The notes under the pieces were generated by a model. It did not search any database. It was not told the DNA's origin and saw nothing but the letters and a program-made list of their open reading frames with translations. 64,000 nt of DNA from Venatoribacter cucullus (GTDB taxonomy: Bacteria; Pseudomonadota; Gammaproteobacteria; Pseudomonadales; Oceanobacteraceae): contig NZ_CP046056.1 in NCBI RefSeq assembly GCF_016132445.1, forward strand, positions 2,287,501-2,351,500. The letters run 5' to 3'. A program made the position numbers and the translations under genes. Positions 10,254 to 18,421 of this stretch are shown in pieces (position 1 is the first letter of the stretch; every line of letters begins with the position of its first letter).

Positions 10254-11765
10254 ATGATGAAACGTTCTCTGCTGGCGGTTGCCGTAACCGCACTGACCTC
10301 TCAGGCGGTCTATGCCGCACCTTACATGCCCATGGATGCCCGTGGTCTGGCCATGGGTAACACCGGTGTTGCCAGCGCCAAGCGCGCCCACGCCCCGGCT
10401 TACAACCCGTCGCTGCTGGCGCAGGGTTCAGAAAAAGACGATTTCGCGCTGCTGTTCCCGCAACTGGGTGTGCAGGTAGCCGATGAAGAAGAAATGATTG
10501 ATGAAGCGGAATTGCTGTCGGATGAGATTATTCCGCGGTTTGAAGATGCGATTGAAGGTAATGGTGGCTTTATTGGCCTGGAAAGTGCTCTGGATAACTT
10601 TACCAGCAACCCAAGCTCAGGAAACCTTAGTAGTCTGGAAGCCAGTCTTGGCGAAGTACAGCAATCGGTTACTGAACTGGATGATTCGTTAAAAAATATT
10701 TCCGGTAATCCGTTATCGGCCAATCTGGGCCTGAACTTTGCGTTAGCGATTCCCAGCAAAAAATTTGCTGCAGCATTAAGTGTTGGCGGCTCTGCGGGTG
10801 TTTCTGGCCGGGTTAAATATTCCCAGGCGGATTCTGATTTATTCACATCCTATGTACCGGAAGTACAGGAGTTAGTAGATTTCGTTAATGAAGTTAATAC
10901 TTCAGTGAACTCCGGTGGCTCCATACCGCTTCCTGAAGTCCCCACCAGTAACATCGTTGATTACTCCGGATTCATTACCGATTCTCCCGCAACAGCCGGC
11001 GCCACAGTATCAAACATTGGTTTATCTGATGCAGCCAGTGATCCTGATTTGACGTCCTCCGTACAGGTGGTCGCTTACGCCATTGCCGATGTAGGTATTT
11101 CCTTTGCCCGTGAATTTGATATCAAAGGCGAAAAAGTCGCCTTCGGTATTACTCCGAAACTGCAGAAAGTTTCCACCTTCCATTATGCCGATAAAATTGA
11201 TGGTTTTGACGACGTTGACGAAGACACCCTGAAAGATACCCAACAAGATTACACCCGCTTTAACATGGATATCGGTGCCTCCTACCGCTTCGGTGGATCT
11301 GGTAAGTGGATGGTCGGTGTTGTAGGTAAAAACCTGTTCGGTGGCAGCTTTGATTATGAAGATGCTACGGTTTATGAAAAAGATGTAAACGGTGATCCTA
11401 TTCTGTCAACGGGATACTCCATTGAAGGTGGCAAAGTTAAACTGAACCCACAATTCCGTGCCGGTGTGGCGTATAACGGTGACTGGACCAGCATCGCGCT
11501 GGACGTTGACCTGGTCGAAAACGATCCGGTTGCCTTCGAAAACGCAACCCAATACGCCTCACTGGGTGTGGAGCTGGATGTGTTCAGTTTCCTGCAACTG
11601 CGTGCCGGTTACCGCACCAACATGAGCGCCAGTGATGCCAACGTCGCCTCGATTGGTCTTGGTCTGTCACCCTTTGGTGTGCACCTGGACATCGCCGCGA
11701 TGGCCAACCCGAGCAAGCCGGAAAAAGAAGCCGGTGTTGCGATGGAACTGGGCTTCTATTTCTGA
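10254..11765 (+). CDS. TraF-type outer-membrane beta-barrel protein
   Basis: This 503-residue exported protein has a signal peptide ending near residue 21 (VYA|APY). It then has the ARGLAMGNTGVASA motif and amphipathic beta-strands typical of the TraF_2 (PF13729) branch of the OMPP1/FadL-like barrels, ending in an aromatic residue (LGFYF). Databases often label the family 'conjugal transfer protein TraF', but no conjugation genes are present here. Residues 80-135 form an acidic, low-complexity insert. The function is unknown, and hydrophobic-compound uptake is only a guess. AAGGA precedes the start. Convergent or downstream coupling is unlikely because folded elements and a terminator follow. 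Confidence 0.8.
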   Translation: MMKRSLLAVAVTALTSQAVYAAPYMPMDARGLAMGNTGVASAKRAHAPAYNPSLLAQGSEKDDFALLFPQLGVQVADEEEMIDEAELLSDEIIPRFEDAIEGNGGFIGLESALDNFTSNPSSGNLSSLEASLGEVQQSVTELDDSLKNISGNPLSANLGLNFALAIPSKKFAAALSVGGSAGVSGRVKYSQADSDLFTSYVPEVQELVDFVNEVNTSVNSGGSIPLPEVPTSNIVDYSGFITDSPATAGATVSNIGLSDAASDPDLTSSVQVVAYAIADVGISFAREFDIKGEKVAFGITPKLQKVSTFHYADKIDGFDDVDEDTLKDTQQDYTRFNMDIGASYRFGGSGKWMVGVVGKNLFGGSFDYEDATVYEKDVNGDPILSTGYSIEGGKVKLNPQFRAGVAYNGDWTSIALDVDLVENDPVAFENATQYASLGVELDVFSFLQLRAGYRTNMSASDANVASIGLGLSPFGVHLDIAAMANPSKPEKEAGVAMELGFYF

Positions 11766-11783
11766 AGCCAGCTCTAACCGGGT

Positions 11784-11818
11784 ACACTCTGGCCGCAGAA
11801 TCACAGCGGCCTGAGTGT
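11784..11818 (+). terminator. Hairpin downstream of the TraF-like gene
   Basis: ACACTC-T-GGCCGC and GCGGCC-T-GAGTGT form a 13-position stem, interrupted only by a T-T mismatch, around a 9-base loop. It lies 18 bases past the stop. No T-run follows, so it may be an mRNA 3'-end stabiliser rather than a true terminator. Confidence 0.55.
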
Positions 11819-11857
11819 CCGGATGTTGTCGCCAAGCTTAACGTAGCTTGAGCGCCG

Positions 11858-11953
11858 TTCAGAAAATTGCTGCAGCAACCTTGTGCGCCATGGATGGCGC
11901 GCAAGAGCCTACAGGGATGTATTCACGGCGAGTTGCCGCAGCAATTTCCTGAA
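11858..11953. repeat. Long folded palindromic element
   Basis: Arms at 11864-11879 and 11932-11947 match over 16 positions with one mismatch, and TTCAG/CTGAA extends the stem outward past one mismatch. Inside is a second perfect-to-wobble hairpin, CTTGTGCGCCA/TGGCGCGCAAG with loop TGGA (11880-11905), leaving 26 unpaired bases. It looks like a dispersed palindromic repeat or a structured RNA, and only one copy is in this window. Confidence 0.6.
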
Positions 11954-11992
11954 TAAAGGCTCCCCAAGCGGGGCTAGCAAAAACGACACCGT

Positions 11993-12021
11993 AAAAGCCG
12001 CTGACAAACAGCGGCTTTTTT
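11993..12021 (+). terminator. Rho-independent terminator before cca
   Basis: AAAAGCCGCTG, a five-base loop, then CAGCGGC followed by six T. It ends 35 bases before the cca start and separates cca from upstream transcription. It also shows that the upstream in-frame extension of cca is not translated. Confidence 0.9.
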
Positions 12022-12056
12022 ATATCCGCTTTAATACCGAACCACGGACATTGTTT

Positions 12057-13304
12057 ATGCAGATTTATCTGGTCGGCGGCGCCGTCCGCGATGGCTTACT
12101 GAAGCGCCCGGTTAAAGACCGCGACTGGGTGGTGGTGGGTGCCACGCCGGAACAGTTACTGGCATTGGGCTACGAGCAGGTCGGTGCCGATTTTCCGGTT
12201 TTTCTGCACCCCAAAACGCGCGAAGAATACGCGCTGGCGCGCACCGAGCGAAAATCCGGCCTGGGGTATCAGGGCTTTGAATGCCGCTTCAGCCCCGATG
12301 TAACGCTGGAACAGGATTTACTGCGCCGCGATTTAACCATCAACGCCATGGCGCAGGATGAACAGGGCCACATTGTTGACCCTTATGGCGGCCGCGCCGA
12401 TTTAGAGAAAAAAATACTGCGCCATGTGTCGCCGGCGTTTGCCGAAGACCCGCTGCGGGTATTGCGGGTTGCGCGCTTTGCCGCCCGTTTTGCGCCGCTG
12501 GGCTTTACCATCGCTCCGGAAACCCTGGCATTAATGCAGCACATGGTTAGCGCCGGCGAACTGGATCATCTGGTCGCCGAACGGGTCTGGACCGAAACCC
12601 GCCGCGCCCTGCTGGAAACCACGCCCGGGGTTTATATTGAAACGCTGCGCGCCTGTGGCGCCTTAAAGGTGTGGCTGCCGGAACTGGATGCGCTGTTCGG
12701 CATTCCACAGCCGGAAAAACACCACCCGGAAATAGACTGCGGCCTGCACGCCCTGCTGTCCTTGCAGGCCGCCGCCGCAGAAACGAACGAATTGCCCGTG
12801 CGCTGGGCAGCACTGGTACACGACTTGGGCAAAGCCTTAACGCCGCCCGCCGAATGGCCACGCCATATTGCCCACGAAACCCGGGGCCTGAAACCGCTGA
12901 AAACCCTGCACAAACGCCTGAAAACACCGAATGACTGCGCCGATCTAGCGCTGTTGAGCAGTGAGTTTCACACCCATGTGCACCGCGCCTTCGAGTTAAA
13001 AGGCAGCACCTTAGTAAAACTGTTTAACCAGCTGGATGCCTGGCGCAAGCCGGAGCGTTTTGAGCAATTTCTGCAGGTCTGTGAAGCCGATGCCCATGGC
13101 CGTACCGGACTGGAACACTCGCCCTACCCGCAGGCTGATTATTGCCGGGCAGCGTTGCGCGAAGCCTTAACCATTACGGCGCAGGATATGATTGCTCAGG
13201 GCCTGCAGGGAGCGGCGATAAGGGCCGGTCTGGACGAAGCGCGCGCCACGCATTTGCAGCGGTGGAAAAATCAGCCAGACGCTGGACGGGAGACGAATAA
13301 GTAG
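12057..13304 (+). CDS. cca: CCA-adding enzyme / multifunctional tRNA nucleotidyltransferase
   Basis: This class II enzyme adds or repairs the 3'-CCA end of tRNAs and in gammaproteobacteria also carries an HD phosphohydrolase domain. The product of 415 residues starts at [12 protein letters not shown], where the nucleotidyltransferase begins at once. An in-frame extension back to 11883 is rejected because it crosses a strong terminator and a palindromic element. Visible motifs are [15 protein letters not shown] and, in the HD domain, ALVHDLGK near residue 255. The last codons lie in a 20-base direct repeat shared with downstream DNA. Confidence 0.95.
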   Translation: MQIYLVGGAVRDGLLKRPVKDRDWVVVGATPEQLLALGYEQVGADFPVFLHPKTREEYALARTERKSGLGYQGFECRFSPDVTLEQDLLRRDLTINAMAQDEQGHIVDPYGGRADLEKKILRHVSPAFAEDPLRVLRVARFAARFAPLGFTIAPETLALMQHMVSAGELDHLVAERVWTETRRALLETTPGVYIETLRACGALKVWLPELDALFGIPQPEKHHPEIDCGLHALLSLQAAAAETNELPVRWAALVHDLGKALTPPAEWPRHIAHETRGLKPLKTLHKRLKTPNDCADLALLSSEFHTHVHRAFELKGSTLVKLFNQLDAWRKPERFEQFLQVCEADAHGRTGLEHSPYPQADYCRAALREALTITAQDMIAQGLQGAAIRAGLDEARATHLQRWKNQPDAGRETNK

Positions 13305-13339
13305 CTGAACGCTCGCTGCGCTGGACGGGAGACGCATAA
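13281..13339. repeat. 20-base direct repeat spanning the cca stop
   Basis: GCTGGACGGGAGACGAATAA at 13281-13300 recurs at 13320-13339 with a single difference (GCATAA for GAATAA), 39 bases apart. The first copy encodes the last residues of Cca. This is a small tandem duplication at the gene end. Confidence 0.7.
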
Positions 13340-13368
13340 AAACAATTGTGCGGAACCCGAGGGCGCAC

Positions 13369-13845
13369 TCAGCGCCCAACAGGATACAACGGCTGACTGG
13401 CCAGCAGCGGCCAGTAATCGGCCAACCGGGCGCCGGTTTGCGGGTCGGTACCCTGGGGGTGAATATCCAGCAGCGGCCGCAGTACAAAGGCACATTGGCG
13501 GATATCAGTACGCGGTAACTGCAGGCCGGCAAATTCACCGACTGCATCACCAAACAGCAGAATATCGATATCCAGCGCGCGGGAAGAATATTTCACCGCA
13601 TCCGGCGTGCGGCCAAATTCGGTTTCCAGCTGTTTAAGATCAGCGGCTAAAGTGCCCACATCATCCGGGCATTCAATCAGCACCGCCAGATTAATAAAAT
13701 CCGGGCCATCAAAGCCCATCGCCGGTGAGCGGTACCAGGGCGACACGGCCAGCAGCGGGTAATCCTGACTGAGGCGGGCCAACCCCAGCGCCAGATGATG
13801 TTCCGGCTCAATATTCGACCCCAGCCCCAGATACACCTGTGTCAT
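13369..13845 (-). CDS. folK: 2-amino-4-hydroxy-6-hydroxymethyldihydropteridine pyrophosphokinase FolK
   Basis: FolK transfers pyrophosphate from ATP to 6-hydroxymethyldihydropterin in folate synthesis. The 158-residue product begins with the LGLGSNIEPE motif and carries the signature RALDIDILLFGD near residues 88-99. It overlaps folB by four bases, so the two consecutive folate enzymes are translationally coupled. It is convergent with cca. A GGGCGC/GCGCCC hairpin at 13361-13377 straddles its stop and may help end transcription. Confidence 0.95.
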   Translation of the reverse strand: MTQVYLGLGSNIEPEHHLALGLARLSQDYPLLAVSPWYRSPAMGFDGPDFINLAVLIECPDDVGTLAADLKQLETEFGRTPDAVKYSSRALDIDILLFGDAVGEFAGLQLPRTDIRQCAFVLRPLLDIHPQGTDPQTGARLADYWPLLASQPLYPVGR

Positions 13846-14216
13846 GCCCGGCCACCGTTCAGTGGCAAATCGCCACGCTCAATGTACAGGCCCACCGCGC
13901 GGGCCTGCGGCACCACGGCCGGTTTTTCCACCCGGATACTCAGCCAGGGCATACCAAATTCTTTACGCAGTTCCTCGGCCAGCCGTTCCAGCAGCGACTC
14001 CAGCAGCTGAAAATGCTGCTCGCGCACAAAGCGTTCAATAAACAGCGTGACGGCGTGGTAATCGAGGGCGTGCATCAGGTCATCTGTGGCGGCGGCGATA
14101 CGGATATCCCAGGCCATCTCCAGATCAAACACCAGCGGCTGGCGCACCTGCTTTTCCCAGTCGTACACCCCAATAACCGCATCCACCTGCAAACCGCGGA
14201 TAAACACCTTATCCAT
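13842..14216 (-). CDS. folB: Dihydroneopterin aldolase FolB
   Basis: FolB converts dihydroneopterin to 6-hydroxymethyldihydropterin, the FolK substrate. I place the start at MDKVFIRG (124 residues), because a CGGAG ribosome-binding site lies at the right distance and the family starts here; seven more in-frame codons exist upstream. The stop of tsaD lies within the first codons, an 8-base overlap. In Pseudomonas and E. coli, plsY sits next to tsaD, but it is absent here. Confidence 0.93.
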   Translation of the reverse strand: MDKVFIRGLQVDAVIGVYDWEKQVRQPLVFDLEMAWDIRIAAATDDLMHALDYHAVTLFIERFVREQHFQLLESLLERLAEELRKEFGMPWLSIRVEKPAVVPQARAVGLYIERGDLPLNGGRA

Positions 14217-15261
14217 GCGCGGCTCCGGCCTGTTCATCCACGGCCGGCAGGCTGGTCATCGGCCAGCGCGGCACCACCGCCACCGCCAGATCTTCCTGTT
14301 GGCCGGCCAATAAGCGGCGGGTGCCGGCGTAGGCGATCATGGCGCCGTTATCGGTACAGAGTTCCGGGCGCGGGTAATACACCGCGCCACCCATGGCTTC
14401 AGTGGCGGTGCGCAGTTGTTCACGCAGGCGCTTATTGGCACCCACACCACCGGCAATAATCAGGCGTTTTACACCGGTTTGCTGCAATGCACGCTTGCAT
14501 TTGATTACCAGCGTATCGACCACCGCCGCCTGAAAGCAGGCCGCAATGTCGGCTTTATCGGTATCACTGAGTACACCGTCAACGGCGCACGCCAGAATGG
14601 TGGTGCGCACCTGGGTTTTCAGGCCGCTGAAACTGAAATCCAGCCCGGGGCGGTCGGTCATCGGGCGCGGGAATTTAAAGCGGGTGCTGTCGCCGCTGTC
14701 GGCCAGTTTGCTGAGTGCCGGGCCACCCGGATACGGCAGGCCCATCATTTTGGCGGCTTTGTCAAAGGCTTCGCCGGCGGCATCGTCCAGCGACTCGCCC
14801 AGCAATTCATAGCGACCAATACCATCGACCCGCACCAGCTGGGTGTGACCACCGGAGACCAATAAAGCAATAAAAGGAAATTCAGGAACATCATCTTCCA
14901 GCATCGGTGCCAGCAAGTGACCTTCCATGTGGTGGACGCCGACGGCGGGAATATCCAGCGCCCAGGCCAGGCTGCGGCCCAAACAGGCACCCACCAGCAG
15001 CGCACCTACTAAGCCAGGCCCAGAGGTATAGGCAATACCATCCAGTTCGTTAACGCTCAGACCGGCTTCGTTCAGCACTTCATGGATCAGAGGTAAGGCT
15101 TTACGCACATGGTCACGCGAGGCCAGTTCCGGCACCACACCACCGTATTCGGCATGCAGGGCAATCTGTGAATACACGCGGTGCGCCAGCAAGCCACGCT
15201 CACTGTCGTACAGAGCAATGCCCGTCTCGTCACAGGATGTTTCCAGACCTAAAACCCGCAT
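14209..15261 (-). CDS. tsaD: tRNA N6-threonylcarbamoyladenosine transferase subunit TsaD
   Basis: TsaD transfers the threonylcarbamoyl group to A37 of ANN-decoding tRNAs together with TsaB and TsaE. The 350-residue ASKHA-fold product has LETSCDETG at its start, the iron-binding HHMEGH motif (His111, His115), the SGGHTQL loop, and the distal metal Asp in [12 protein letters not shown]. It is divergent from rpsU and overlaps folB. Confidence 0.97.
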   Translation of the reverse strand: MRVLGLETSCDETGIALYDSERGLLAHRVYSQIALHAEYGGVVPELASRDHVRKALPLIHEVLNEAGLSVNELDGIAYTSGPGLVGALLVGACLGRSLAWALDIPAVGVHHMEGHLLAPMLEDDVPEFPFIALLVSGGHTQLVRVDGIGRYELLGESLDDAAGEAFDKAAKMMGLPYPGGPALSKLADSGDSTRFKFPRPMTDRPGLDFSFSGLKTQVRTTILACAVDGVLSDTDKADIAACFQAAVVDTLVIKCKRALQQTGVKRLIIAGGVGANKRLREQLRTATEAMGGAVYYPRPELCTDNGAMIAYAGTRRLLAGQQEDLAVAVVPRWPMTSLPAVDEQAGAAHG

Positions 15262-15353
15262 AAAAACCTCACCAAATGAAGGGCCGCCATAATACTGCCG
15301 AGCCCCGGAGCATGCCAGCCAAACAGCCCCTGGCCGGCATCGAAATGCGGGCT

Positions 15354-15382
15354 TTGCATTCCGGATTCAAAGCGTTTAGAAT
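15354..15382 (+). promoter_or_regulatory. Sigma-70 promoter of the rpsU operon
   Basis: TTGCAT, a 17-base spacer and TAGAAT sit 69 bases upstream of rpsU. This is the expected main promoter of the macromolecular-synthesis operon. Confidence 0.72.
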
Positions 15383-15450
15383 GCCCGCCCTCTGACTGGG
15401 GCCTGTGGTTTCCCCATAATCAACGCATTGACTAACACGTAGGTGATTGG

Positions 15451-15666
15451 ATGCCAGCTGTAAAAGTTAAAGAAAACGAGCCGTTTGACGTCGCTCTGCG
15501 TCGCTTCAAGCGTTCCTGCGAAAAAGCCGGTGTACTGGCTGAAGTACGTCGTCGTGAACACTACGAGAAGCCGACCTGGATCCGCAAGCGCAAAGCCGCT
15601 GCTGCCGTTAAGCGTCATCTGAAGAAAGTTCAGCGCGAACAGCGCAAAATGACCCGTCTGTACTAA
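15451..15666 (+). CDS. rpsU: 30S ribosomal protein bS21
   Basis: This is ribosomal protein bS21 (71 residues), a very basic small-subunit protein near the anti-Shine-Dalgarno region. It matches the family along its full length, from [12 protein letters not shown] to the basic [11 protein letters not shown] end. It is the first gene of the rpsU-yqeY-dnaG-rpoD unit. An AGGTGATTGG stretch provides a ribosome-binding site. Confidence 0.98.
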   Translation: MPAVKVKENEPFDVALRRFKRSCEKAGVLAEVRRREHYEKPTWIRKRKAAAAVKRHLKKVQREQRKMTRLY

Positions 15667-15698
15667 TACAGCCGGGCCCGGGAATAACAGGAGCACGC

Positions 15699-16145
15699 AT
15701 GAGTACTCTGGTTGCCAACATCAAAGAAGCTGTGAAAGCAGCGATGCGCGCCAAAGAAAAAGAGCGGCTGAACGCCCTGCGTCTGATTACCTCAGAATTT
15801 AAGCGGGTGGAAGTTGACGAGCGTATCGAAATTGATGACGCCCGCGCCCTGGTTATTCTCGACAAGATGCTTAAACAACGTCGCGATTCACTGGCCCAAT
15901 ATCAGGCCGCTGGCCGCGACGATCTGGCTGCTGTTGAACAGTTCGAAATGAACGTTATCAGCGAATATATGCCAGAACCCCTGAGCGATGACGAATTGGC
16001 CAAACTGGTGGCTGATGCAATTGCACAGTCTGGTGCTGCTTCAATGCAGGACATGGGCAAAGTGATGGGCATCCTCAAACCACAAGTGCAGGGTCGTGCC
16101 GATATGGCACAGATCAGTCAACAGGTTAAGTCTCAACTGGGCTGA
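15699..16145 (+). CDS. yqeY: GatB/YqeY domain protein YqeY
   Basis: This 148-residue protein is homologous to the C-terminal tRNA-binding domain of GatB but stands alone. It may act in tRNA or translation-linked processes, and its exact function is not established. It has the ALRLITSEFKRVEVDER start and the MGKVMGILKPQVQGRADM end of the family. It sits 32 bases after rpsU and is followed by a strong terminator, so dnaG needs read-through or its own promoter. Confidence 0.93.
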   Translation: MSTLVANIKEAVKAAMRAKEKERLNALRLITSEFKRVEVDERIEIDDARALVILDKMLKQRRDSLAQYQAAGRDDLAAVEQFEMNVISEYMPEPLSDDELAKLVADAIAQSGAASMQDMGKVMGILKPQVQGRADMAQISQQVKSQLG

Positions 16146-16163
16146 TTCTGCCGGGGTGTTAAG

Positions 16164-16197
16164 AAAGCGCTGCATCGGAAGGTGCCAGCGCTTTTTT
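16164..16197 (+). terminator. Rho-independent terminator after yqeY
   Basis: AGCGCTG and CAGCGCT pair around a 13-base loop, followed by a run of six T. It may attenuate the amount of rpsU-yqeY transcript entering dnaG, as in the E. coli rpsU-dnaG interval. Confidence 0.85.
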
Positions 16198-16282
16198 CGT
16201 TTGCAGTACCGCACGGTATAGCCTTCTGTACGGCATCCGTTCGTACTAAACTCCCGTTCCGCAGCAGCAACAAGAGCAGGTT

Positions 16283-18181
16283 ATGGCAGGCCGGATTCCC
16301 CAGAGTTTTATTGATGATCTGCTGACCCGCGTCGATGTGATCGACGTGGTGGATAGCCGCGTAAAACTGAAAAAAACCGGCAAAAATTACTCCGCCTGCT
16401 GCCCGTTTCATAACGAAAAATCGCCCTCGTTTACCGTCAGCCCCGACAAGCAGTTTTATTATTGCTTTGGCTGTGGCGCGTCCGGTTCGGCGCTGAAATT
16501 CGTAATGGAATTTGATGGTGTCAGCTTTCCCGAAGCGGTGGAAAAGCTGGCCCAGCAAGCCGGTATGGAAGTACCAAAAGAACAGGCCAGCGCCGGCGAA
16601 ATACGCCAGGAAGAATTGCACAAACCCTTGCTGGAACTCATGGAAAAAGCTGGCCGTTTTTACGAACAGATGCTGCGCAGCCATGAACAGCGTGGCAAAG
16701 CGGTGGACTACCTGAAAGGCCGGGGCTTATCGGGTAAAGCAGCCAAATTTTTTGGCATCGGCTTTGCGCCGCCAGGCTGGGATAACCTGCAAAGTTTTTT
16801 AGCCGCCAATGGCGATAAAAACACCATTAAACAATTAATCAGCTGCGGCATGCTGATTGAAAAAGAAGACGGCCGCACCTACGACCGCTTCCGCGACCGC
16901 ATTATGTTTCCCATCCGCGATGCCCGCGGGCGTTATATCGGTTTTGGCGGCCGGGTATTAACCGACGAAAAACCCAAATATCTGAACTCGCCGGAAACAC
17001 CGTTATTTCACAAGGGCAAAGAACTGTACGGCCTGTACGAAGCGCGCAAAATCCGCCAGAAACTCACCCGTTTTGTGATTGTGGAAGGCTATATGGACGT
17101 GGTGGCACTGGCCGAATACGGTATTCATTACGCCGTCGCCACCCTCGGCACCGCCACCAGCGAACACCACCTGCGCCGTTTATTTAAAATCGTGCCGGAA
17201 GTAATTTTCTGCTTCGACGGCGACAACGCCGGCCGCACCGCCGCCGCCCGCGCCATGGAAACCGTATTGCCGGTACTGGAAGATGGCCTGCAGGCGCGCT
17301 TTTTATTTTTACCTGACGGCGAAGACCCCGACAGCCTGGTGCGCAAAGAAGGCAAACCGGCCTTTGAACAACGGCTGAACAACGCCGTTCATCTGCCGGA
17401 ATTTTTATTCAGTTTTGTCAAAGAACAGGTGGATTTTGACACCCTCGACGGCAAAGCCCGCTTCGACCAGCTGGCTGCACCACTGATTAACCGCCTGCCC
17501 AAAGGCATGTTGCGCAATTTAATGCGCAAACAGCTGGGAGATGAACTGGGCACCGACAGCGTGGCACTGGAAAAACTGGAAAATGCTCCGGAAACGGCGC
17601 CACCAACCATCCCCCCGGCCACCCACCAGGCCAACCATCCGGCCGCCAGCGACGAATTTGCTGCCGCCGCCGTGCCCGACTATCTGCACGAAGACCCGGA
17701 TGAACAACTGCCGCCGGTACAGGATCACAGCGCCGACACCTTAGCGCCGCTGGTATACAAAGCGCTGTGCGCCATTGTGCGCAAACCGGTGCTGGCCAAC
17801 CAGCTGACGTTGCCGGCGACCGAAGCCGAAAGCGAACAGGAACGACTATTGCTGGAAGTGCTGAAAAAACTGCAGCAGTCGCCACAAAGCAGCAGCATTG
17901 GCCTGCTTATTCAATGGATCGGTTCGCCCTACCAGAGCGAATTGCAACGCATCGCCGAACTGCCCAAGCACGACATTCCACCCGCGGCCAGTGACATTGA
18001 AGCCGTACTGAAACAAATGAATGCGCGTCAGCTGAGTGCCGAGCTGCGCCACTTAACCCAGCGCTTTGAGCGGGGCGAAAAACTCAGCCCGGAAGAGCGG
18101 GCCCGCAAACTCGAGCTGCAGAAACAACTGCACCATATCCACAAAAAACGCGCGCGGATTTATAACCACAACCCGCATTAA
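16283..18181 (+). CDS. dnaG: DNA primase DnaG
   Basis: DnaG synthesises the RNA primers for replication. In the 632-residue product the CHC2 zinc finger uses Cys40, His43, Cys61 and Cys64. The TOPRIM catalytic core shows VEGYMDVVAL and FCFDGDNAGR. The C-terminal helicase-interaction domain follows a Pro/Ala-rich linker at about residues 435-480 that is longer and more repetitive than usual. An AGCAGG ribosome-binding site precedes the start. Confidence 0.97.
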   Translation: MAGRIPQSFIDDLLTRVDVIDVVDSRVKLKKTGKNYSACCPFHNEKSPSFTVSPDKQFYYCFGCGASGSALKFVMEFDGVSFPEAVEKLAQQAGMEVPKEQASAGEIRQEELHKPLLELMEKAGRFYEQMLRSHEQRGKAVDYLKGRGLSGKAAKFFGIGFAPPGWDNLQSFLAANGDKNTIKQLISCGMLIEKEDGRTYDRFRDRIMFPIRDARGRYIGFGGRVLTDEKPKYLNSPETPLFHKGKELYGLYEARKIRQKLTRFVIVEGYMDVVALAEYGIHYAVATLGTATSEHHLRRLFKIVPEVIFCFDGDNAGRTAAARAMETVLPVLEDGLQARFLFLPDGEDPDSLVRKEGKPAFEQRLNNAVHLPEFLFSFVKEQVDFDTLDGKARFDQLAAPLINRLPKGMLRNLMRKQLGDELGTDSVALEKLENAPETAPPTIPPATHQANHPAASDEFAAAAVPDYLHEDPDEQLPPVQDHSADTLAPLVYKALCAIVRKPVLANQLTLPATEAESEQERLLLEVLKKLQQSPQSSSIGLLIQWIGSPYQSELQRIAELPKHDIPPAASDIEAVLKQMNARQLSAELRHLTQRFERGEKLSPEERARKLELQKQLHHIHKKRARIYNHNPH

Positions 18182-18235
18182 ACCGGCAACGCCGTGGGCC
18201 AACCGACAAATTGCACAAAAAGTCGTAACCGGACC

Positions 18236-18263
18236 TTGAGTTCAGGCAGTTCGGACCTATATT
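18236..18263 (+). promoter_or_regulatory. Candidate rpoD promoter
   Basis: TTGAGT, 16 bases and TATATT lie 159 bases before rpoD. The same stretch (CTTGAG ... CCTATATT) also resembles a sigma-32 heat-shock promoter, a type known upstream of rpoD in E. coli. A second -10-like TATACT is at 18371-18376. Confidence 0.5.
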
Positions 18264-18421
18264 AAAGCCCACGTTCAGCCAAGCCCCGCCGGGGTTGGCC
18301 AAAGCCGCCCAAAACGGCAAAAACACCGGAACCCTTCGCCTGGCCACTGGCCTAATGATCGGTTAAAAGTTATACTTTCGCGCTTTTCTTCCGCCTCAAA
18401 GAACCGGAACACAGGGCTTCT

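Noticed and set aside
11883-12056. N-terminal extension of cca
   Set aside because: It would have to be translated through a strong Rho-independent terminator and a palindromic element; the family start is at 12057.
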